The notes under the pieces: model-generated
Databases searched by the model: none
What the model saw: the letters and a program-made list of their open reading frames with translations, nothing else
Told to the model about the DNA's origin: nothing
Assembly (NCBI GenBank): GCA_022376515.1
Contig: WTXI01000172.1
Location: 1 to 64,000, forward strand
From: Lactifluus volemus
Taxonomy: Eukaryota; Basidiomycota; Agaricomycetes; Russulales; Russulaceae
Length of the DNA: 64,000 bases
Direction: 5' to 3'
In this document: positions 58,093-64,000 of the stretch, in pieces
Position numbering within the stretch: position 1 is the stretch's first letter
Layout: each line of letters starts with the position of its first letter
Position numbers and translations under genes: made by a program

Positions 58093-60195
58093 GGGTGTGG
58101 AGAGGTGATGGATGTTTGGGGGAGGATCAGCCTGTCGGGTGTGTCACCGTGTGTGCTTGAAGGGAACTGGTCGAGCGAGTTGGCTACGCAAATAGATCGA
58201 AGTACCATAGGAGTTAGAATGACGACGACGACGACGATAGAAGGTATACACACCTAGGAAACAGAAAGGCTCTGAACCTGAGGGAGGTCATTGGAATCGA
58301 GACGAGTTTTATGTTGCCAGTGAAAGTCTGAGATTACCAGCAAATTAGTGCACTGCCCATGTTCGGTCTCGTCGGAGACAACCCCAGTGTTAGAATGTGA
58401 TGGTTTTTGAGGAGGTGCTGGATCGAGGGCAAAGAGGATTGACCGCGGAGGGAAAGAGAAACACCGTCATTGGGCAACTCGGACTGGACCACGGACAATA
58501 CCACATTATGCTTCTCACTGACTCGGACTCTTTTTTTAGATCCCCAGGCTCTCCGAGATTCATGAGGCCGCAGCCTCACTTTCAGATCGAGCGCGCCCGC
58601 TTCGGGGCAGCAGCCGAGACGAGCGACTCACCTTACTTTGGAAGGGTATATGCAGGCGATAATCGACCGCCGAATCCCTATATTCAAACGTTGCAGAACC
58701 ATCAAAAGCTGATGAAATATATTTCTTACTTATGGATGTTCCGAATCGCCGTTTCGGAAAAGTTTCAACTGAAAACTCCACAGTTTGTGATGATCACAAA
58801 TTCGCAAGCAAGGTCGCCGACGACAACGTCGGCATTTCCCTAATACAGTACAAGTGCTTGAGCGGCTGCGCCGCGTTTGGCGCTGATTCGGACAAATAAG
58901 GGAAGATGAGTAAGCAGCCGTCTGCGTCAACCTCTGGAGAGATGCTACAGAGAAAGCAAAACAAAACGAAGTGGAAAAGAAAGGTGGCAAAGCTTGAGAG
59001 TCAAGACAAAGGAAACCAAAAAGCCCCCCCAAAAAAAAGTCAAAAGAGAAAACACATAGTCATGATGCTCGCAAAGTGGGTTCACGCCCGTGGGAAAATA
59101 TTAAGGATGTATAATTTTATATAACAAGGAATAAATGTTCGACCGTTGAATGAGCCATGAAAAGTTCACGTGACTCCTTCTCCCTATACGGGTCTTCCGA
59201 ATCCCCCGTTCCTTCACTAACAGAGAGTTTCCGACAAGTAACTCCTAAAATTTGATCAATCTCCTTTGTGGGACCTTGTGATCAGATAAATGAGACTGAA
59301 CTGATATCAATAACGCCGGCTACACCGCCAGGTTTCTCCATACAACAAAACGCGGTACTAAGTAGCCGCGCGTTCTACGAGGAGTGCAAATCGCGATTTA
59401 TATCTGTTCCAGTTGTGGGACTATTAAAACATAAACGTAAATTATATCTAATTGATATCGCCGTAACCAGGACCACCGACCGCTGCGAGCGTGCAGAAAT
59501 TCCACCACTGATTACACGCAGCTCAAGACGCAACTGAACATCGCCATATGTCACCAAAAGTCTCATTGACATCGATTTAACGTTTCTTCGTCCAATTGTT
59601 CTAATCGCTAATAATTTTGGATGGGCGAGATGGGCGAGATGCCCGTGCTCGATCATGCATCATGTCTCACCCTCTTAGACTTGGTGTGCAGCCCAAAATT
59701 AGCCGCAAAGCAAGGTGGAAAACGGCCGATGTTTCAATAACCATGTTGATGTCTAAAGCAAACTCCTCAGTTTTTCAAAGATCGTAAAATTTGAATCAAT
59801 CTCGGAACCCCTTTCGAAATGCTCATGTAGTTTGATCGGTGAACGACTCGGAGTAGTTTAGTTGTCCCTACTGTAATAGGCGAGGACAAAGGGAGTTAGA
59901 CTGCATATGAAGAACCACCGTACAGGAGTGCAAAATCATTTATTTGAAGGCAGACGCGAGGTACTACAGACAACGCCTAGAGATAGAGGGTAGCGGGAGA
60001 AGAGCGGAGCTTCGGATAGAGCCTGCTGCTGCTTTTGAAGGGCTTACATACCCTGTGCACGTCGACTCATAAAAGCAGTAAGAATCAGCGTTGACATGCC
60101 TCTCAGATAAAGAACATACCAGTTTCAGTGCCTAATAGACCCAGGTTCATGACTCCATGTCATGGGTAGACCACACAACGTCACAGTTTTCGGTT
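58093..60195. other. About 2.1 kb without a supported gene
   Basis: Short open frames on both strands (for example 58397-58843 plus, 59268-59537 plus) have no recognisable domain, intron or repeat counterpart. A GAC trinucleotide run occurs near 58219-58236, and a tandem GATGGGCGA repeat near 59621-59640. The part from about 60050 to 60195 is 3' flank of the next pseudogene. Confidence 0.4.
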
Positions 60196-61537
60196 CTACT
60201 CTGGACGATCAGAGGAGGATATGATGTCAAGGGAATGACGCGAAACATCTGTTGCTATGTCAGCGACGGACGCGGCTGACTCGTGTGACCGTTCAAGGAT
60301 CTCCACATTAGCGGAAGTTCGAGTCCGAGGCTATCGAAGGTTCTGTCGGGGCCTGGGTGCGAAACAGAGGTATCCTGGCGGTATGAGACAAATAGGTGTC
60401 GCTAAGATAGAGGAAGAAGAAGAGGTCCAGGGGCAGCGGTCACTTGGCCAATCCGGAATGCGGAGGAAGCTAAGGACGTCTGAGTGTTTTCAGGAAGAGT
60501 GTCGCTGAGAAATGGGCCCGAGGATGACGACAATGGTATGTCAGTGACAATTCTGAGATCTGGGTTGCTTTAAGGATGCGGTGTACTGCCAGATGACGGG
60601 GAAAAGGACAGATGGTGGGTGAATATCGACACTGCCGGCAGGATGAAGGTCCGGCTGTGATTTGGAAGTAGGAGAGATGGTAGGAGGTGGCAAGTGAGAC
60701 CATGCAATGAGAAGTAACAGCCGAGTGGATCATTGACTGAGTGAGAGCGGTGAGAGGACTGAACGGCATCGGGAGCATCATGCAGGATGCACACAACTAA
60801 GATCTGCAGGGAACAATGACAAGAGGGGCTTTGCGGAAGGGGTGATTGTACTTAGAATGGAGTCTCGCATCTATGACCCGGGATGTTACACGATGGGTAC
60901 GAGAATGGAAGCATAGGTTCGAAGACGGTCGGGGCAGCATCGGTGCCTTGATGTAAAGCGATAAAAAGGTGCTGAATAGGTTCGAGAATAAAATAAGAAA
61001 TGTCGTATGCTCCACGATCGTGCGCTTCTCGAGTGATTTCATTCCACAAATCACAGAGGTCGTGCTGCAGTCCAGGAAGAGTATTTTCAATGTCGAATTC
61101 GGAAACACGTGACAGGACCTTCGTTAGATCATCGGCCATTTGCGAAATATCCTTGAGACATAACCGGAAGAGCGGACGAGTGATGTGGATCAAGTTGGCA
61201 AGTAGAACGCTGTCACCATTTGCGGGGTAATCTCGAAACACCTCTTCTGATACGTCTAGTTGATCCTTCGCTAGAGCCTTCCAATGGTCATCCTTTTCCG
61301 ACACGGTTGCAATGACACCAGCCATTATTCCCTGGGCACATAAACTAGGATCTCGGCCACCACTGCTGCTCAAAGATCGCCCAAAGTCAACCGATCGCAA
61401 CACAGAGTCTACGCCAAATTCGAAACCCTCCCCTGTGAGGATCTATCTTGCCCTGGCCGAGGGACCTCAGGGCCGGCTAAAAAGGGAAGAACTTAATGAT
61501 GATAAGATACGGTGGCGCGTGACATACTAACGGCCAT
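60196..61537 (-). pseudogene. DUF6535 copy 12 (type I, internal deletion)
   Basis: The first exon (61537-61528, ATGGCCGTTA then GTATGT) and the start of exon 2 (from 61476, after TTTTTAG) are recognisable. At about 61430 exon 2 is joined directly to the middle of exon 3 (FEFGVDSVLRSVDF). All four membrane segments are thus deleted, and a TAG follows the joint. The part 61403-60852 remains open for 183 codons with the family motifs (ALAKDQLDVSEE, LHQGTDAAPTVF). The Pro-rich tail down to 60196 has many frame breaks. Confidence 0.8.
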
Positions 61538-61653
61538 TCTCCGTGCCGGTGGATTCTCTCTGCCGGTGGCTTCGGGGGTAGCTGGTAGGGACATGAGGGA
61601 GTTATAGTAGGAACAGAAGAGGTGAGGTGACGACAATGACGATTTGATGACAA
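61538..61653 (-). promoter_or_regulatory. Remnant of type I leader of copy 12
   Basis: It resembles the leader next to the type I ATG (GAGGTGAGGTGACGA region), but the TTACGTAA motif is absent. Confidence 0.35.
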
Positions 61654-62350
61654 ATGCCGAAAATCAACCTTCCTTTTCCGTCCTCTCACGCACGAGACAT
61701 CGACATCGAGACGGTAACTCCAGTTCCCTTCGTGGCTTCTCTCCCGCTCTCGCGCACCAGCACTACCCTCAACTGGGAGACACGCCTGCCAGCATCAATT
61801 GAAGGGGTAGCAACAAATTCGGTTCCACGATGCACTGAGACGCTGTGCCTCGGTCTACCACGCACTTCAACAACCTACTCAAATTTGAACCAATCGCTGG
61901 AGAGTTTATCCGAAGAATTGTGATTCTCACCGGCAAGTTCTGTGTACTACCATTCTATTATTCACTGATCACATCTTTTTCACAGGTGACTATTTAGCGC
62001 TTCTTCGCCGCTCACATCCCCCTGATCAGTATGGCCGCCAATCCTTCCTTTTCTCTCTACAAGTCTCAACTCACACCATCACAACGAAGGCAGGCGGAGA
62101 AACCCTCTCAAATGTCACCACTGAGCAGTCACAAACCTCTGAGTCCATCAGCCCAACGGAGCCAAACTCTCCTCCACATCATGTACGTTGCCATACCCCC
62201 ACTCACTCCTGTTATCCTCGCGTTCTCTTCTTCCTTAGCCACTCGGTGATCTCACTGAAGGGCTCTCTCAGTCCGTAGAATTTTGGAAAGCGTCCTGGCA
62301 ATTCAAGGTCTCTCCGGTGCTCGTATCCTCACATCCTTCCAAGATGATGT
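61654..62350 (+). pseudogene. Possible exons of an unrecognised gene
   Basis: Several exon-like pieces follow one another. One frame begins MPKINLPFPSSHARDIDIET at 61654 with a GTAACT donor after it. A second is an internal piece near 61985-62180 (GDYLALLRRSHPPDQYGRQ) between a CACAG acceptor and a GTACGTTG donor. A third follows CTTAG at about 62238 (PLGDLTEGLSQSVEFW). The first two cannot be joined in frame as they stand, so the gene is broken, or the model is incomplete. Product unknown. Confidence 0.3.
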
Positions 62351-63117
62351 CATGCGGAATCCACCGTGACATGGACCCGGCCTCATTGGGAGATAGTTAG
62401 TATGTCCAGCGTCCAGTCTGCAACTGCGGTCTGTCCTTTTTCAATGCCCAGGTAATCCCAAAGTAGAGGAAATGTTACTGTTATCGACACGCGCACCCCA
62501 AGAGTAGTCCAAGACGTGTTCTCACCTTCTAAAGTGGGTACGTCTCGAGGATAGCAGCCTCGGGCTATCAGCGGTATCGAAACAGTCCGCATGGACACTG
62601 GTTTTATGGCTTGCGTAGAACACAACGCTGAGCATATCTCGAAACAGAAATCTCATGCACGCCGAGCATTCGATTAACCATGACTACAACATCTCGTTTA
62701 CTTTAAGGTAGACAGGAAGTGAGGAATGGAAAATTAAATTTGTACCGTAAGTAACATAAGAGGACGGAGGTGAAGCTTGGAGGGAGAGACTAGAGAGATA
62801 ATTTGACAAGAAAGGAAATAAAGCGCGTACCGACACAAATATAATGTACGTGTCGATTAGGCAAAAAGCAGTCATAATGGGCCTTGACACGCCTCTAAAA
62901 CCAAGGAGCCAATAATATCCAATTAGGGCCACGATGATATGCGGCATTGACAGAGATAGACGACGGTTTCACCTCTACTCTGGACGGCCAATGTCACGAG
63001 AAGGATACCGCATATGGGGAAACATGTATGGCTGTGTCGAGGACAGACTCGAGCTCGTATGAACGCTGTGGGGACTTCACATTATTAGACTCGTCTGAGA
63101 CCCGAGGATGATACTCA
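62351..63117 (-). other. 3' flank and former tail end of DUF6535 copy 13
   Basis: Non-coding on present reading. From about 62800 it corresponds to the 3' flank of the minus-strand copies. The segment 62975-63117 corresponds to the last codons of sister genes (a GGCCGTCCAGAGTAG end at 62975), now cut off by an earlier stop. Confidence 0.5.
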
Positions 63118-64000
63118 TTATCCGTCGTTAGGCTCCGTGCTTGGTTGCAAAACAGAGGTCTCCTGAGCCAGCATGGGAGAAATAGCCGTGGCTGAGGTGG
63201 AAGGAATCAGCCCAGGAGAAGCGGCTACCTGGTCAATCCGGAATGAAGGAGGGGATGAGGACGACTGAGTGTTTGCAGGAAGCGTCTCGCTCGCAATTGG
63301 GCCTGATGACGACGACAATTGAACGTATTGAACGTCAGGGACATGGACAACTCCGAGATCCGCGCTGTTATTCGGATCGGGGGTATTGTTGCCAATAGAT
63401 GGCGGGGCAAAGGATGGGGTGAATATCGATACTGCCATTACAGGATGAGGGTCAGACTCTGAATTGGAAGCGGACGAGAGAGTATGAAGCGTGTCAATGG
63501 GACCTTGTGACATCGTGTTGAGTGAACTAGCAGCGGGGTGACTGGTTTCAACATTGACGAGAGGAGAGCGGTGGGAGGACTCGGTGGGCGGGCTATCATC
63601 TTCGGTCGACGCGGGGAAGGGAGGCACAGAGGGCTCTGTGGAAGGGGTGATGGGGTTCAGAAAGGCGTCGGGAAGATTGGAAGGGGGTAAAGTGGTCGTG
63701 AGAGGATAAGTAGTCTTACCTGTCGTGCTGACAAGATGATGACCCGGGATATTGCATAGTGGGTACGAAAGTGGTGTGAAAACATCGAAGTTGGTCGGGG
63801 CAGCATTGGTGCCTTGATGTAGAGCCATATAAAGATGCCGAATACGACTGAGAATATTTAGAGGAATGTAATAAGATCCACGATCGTGTGCTTCTCGAGT
63901 GATCTCGTTCCACAAAGCACAGAAGTCGTGCTGCAGTCCAGGAAGAGTATTTTCAATGTCGAATTTGGAAATGTATGACAGGATGGTGGTTAGCCCAAAA
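63118..64000 (-). CDS. DUF6535 copy 13, C-terminal part (5' end outside the window)
   Basis: The minus-strand frame is open from the right window edge to TAA at 63118-63120. It begins in the middle domain (LSYISKFDIENTLPGLQ, LWNEITREAHDRGSY, LHQGTNAAP, YPLCNIPGHH) and continues into the Pro/Ser-rich tail. It ends in TEPNDG, where copy 11 has TAPNDGTSNT, so it stops inside the PQGT module and is about 45 codons shorter than its relatives. The rest of the gene, including the membrane domain, lies beyond position 64000. It can be a functional shortened form or a decaying copy. Confidence 0.75.
   Translation of the reverse strand, partial: FGLTTILSYISKFDIENTLPGLQHDFCALWNEITREAHDRGSYYIPLNILSRIRHLYMALHQGTNAAPTNFDVFTPLSYPLCNIPGHHLVSTTGKTTYPLTTTLPPSNLPDAFLNPITPSTEPSVPPFPASTEDDSPPTESSHRSPLVNVETSHPAASSLNTMSQGPIDTLHTLSSASNSESDPHPVMAVSIFTPSFAPPSIGNNTPDPNNSADLGVVHVPDVQYVQLSSSSGPIASETLPANTQSSSSPPSFRIDQVAASPGLIPSTSATAISPMLAQETSVLQPSTEPNDG

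Noticed and set aside
58397..58843. 148-codon plus-strand gene
   Set aside because: No domain, no splice pattern, no similarity to anything in the window, and overlapping frames of similar length on the other strand.
59268..59537. 89-codon plus-strand gene
   Set aside because: Composition and context give no support; an opposite frame of the same size exists.

Overview
The window is nuclear DNA of a filamentous basidiomycete, most likely an Agaricomycete. The evidence is short GT-AG introns of about 48-63 bp, a Sla1-type actin-patch gene with fungal domain order, and a large family of four-helix membrane proteins of the DUF6535 type, which as I recall is expanded in mushroom-forming fungi. 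I cannot fix the genus; Russulales is only a guess. There are no bacterial operons, rRNA genes or CRISPR arrays.

Layout. Positions 1-2600 are transposon debris: a stretch full of TGCTTAA subterminal-type repeats, an 827-bp TA-flanked element with perfect 42-bp terminal inverted repeats that carries a tRNA-Gly-like relic, and an intronless retroposed zinc-finger-like gene on the minus strand with poly(A) and a target-site duplication. From about 2.9 to 40.7 kb lies a plus-strand array with a unit of about 5 kb. A typical unit has the first two exons of SLA1 (one SH3 domain), a promoter with a conserved TTACGTAA, a three-exon DUF6535 gene, its 3' flank, and a minus-strand remnant of an unrecognised gene that shares a bidirectional promoter with the next SLA1 fragment. 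One unit (20.0-23.7 kb) holds most of SLA1, but it is frameshifted twice and cut at the 3' end. At about 40.69 kb a DUF6535 copy is cut inside its third predicted transmembrane segment. From there on the family lies on the minus strand (41.8-56.9 kb) without SLA1 fragments, mostly with a different first exon and promoter. The right part (57.2-64 kb) holds a DUF6535 relic, a 12-cysteine secreted protein gene, a deletion-derived DUF6535 pseudogene and a DUF6535 gene that leaves the window.

Copy census: 13 DUF6535 loci plus one fragment. Eight read through in the exon model given here (starts 9930, 15142, 30740, 34688, 44923, 48800, 52998, 56880). Two have one frameshift each (4995, 25425), one is truncated (40001), one is internally deleted (61537) and one is incomplete at the window edge. 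Two 5' classes drive the same protein body. Type I has a 10-nt coding first exon (MDN/MDI/MEN) and TTACGTAA in the promoter. Type II has a 52-nt first exon (MSEAA...GIEM) and a promoter with a CAYGTG-type motif and TCCCGGGA.

The most interesting signals are the co-amplification of SLA1 SH3 exons with a membrane-protein family, the two interchangeable promoter/first-exon modules, short hypervariable islands inside otherwise near-identical paralogues, and several recent transposon insertions dated by comparison with uninterrupted sister units. All functional statements about DUF6535 proteins beyond membrane topology are unknown.
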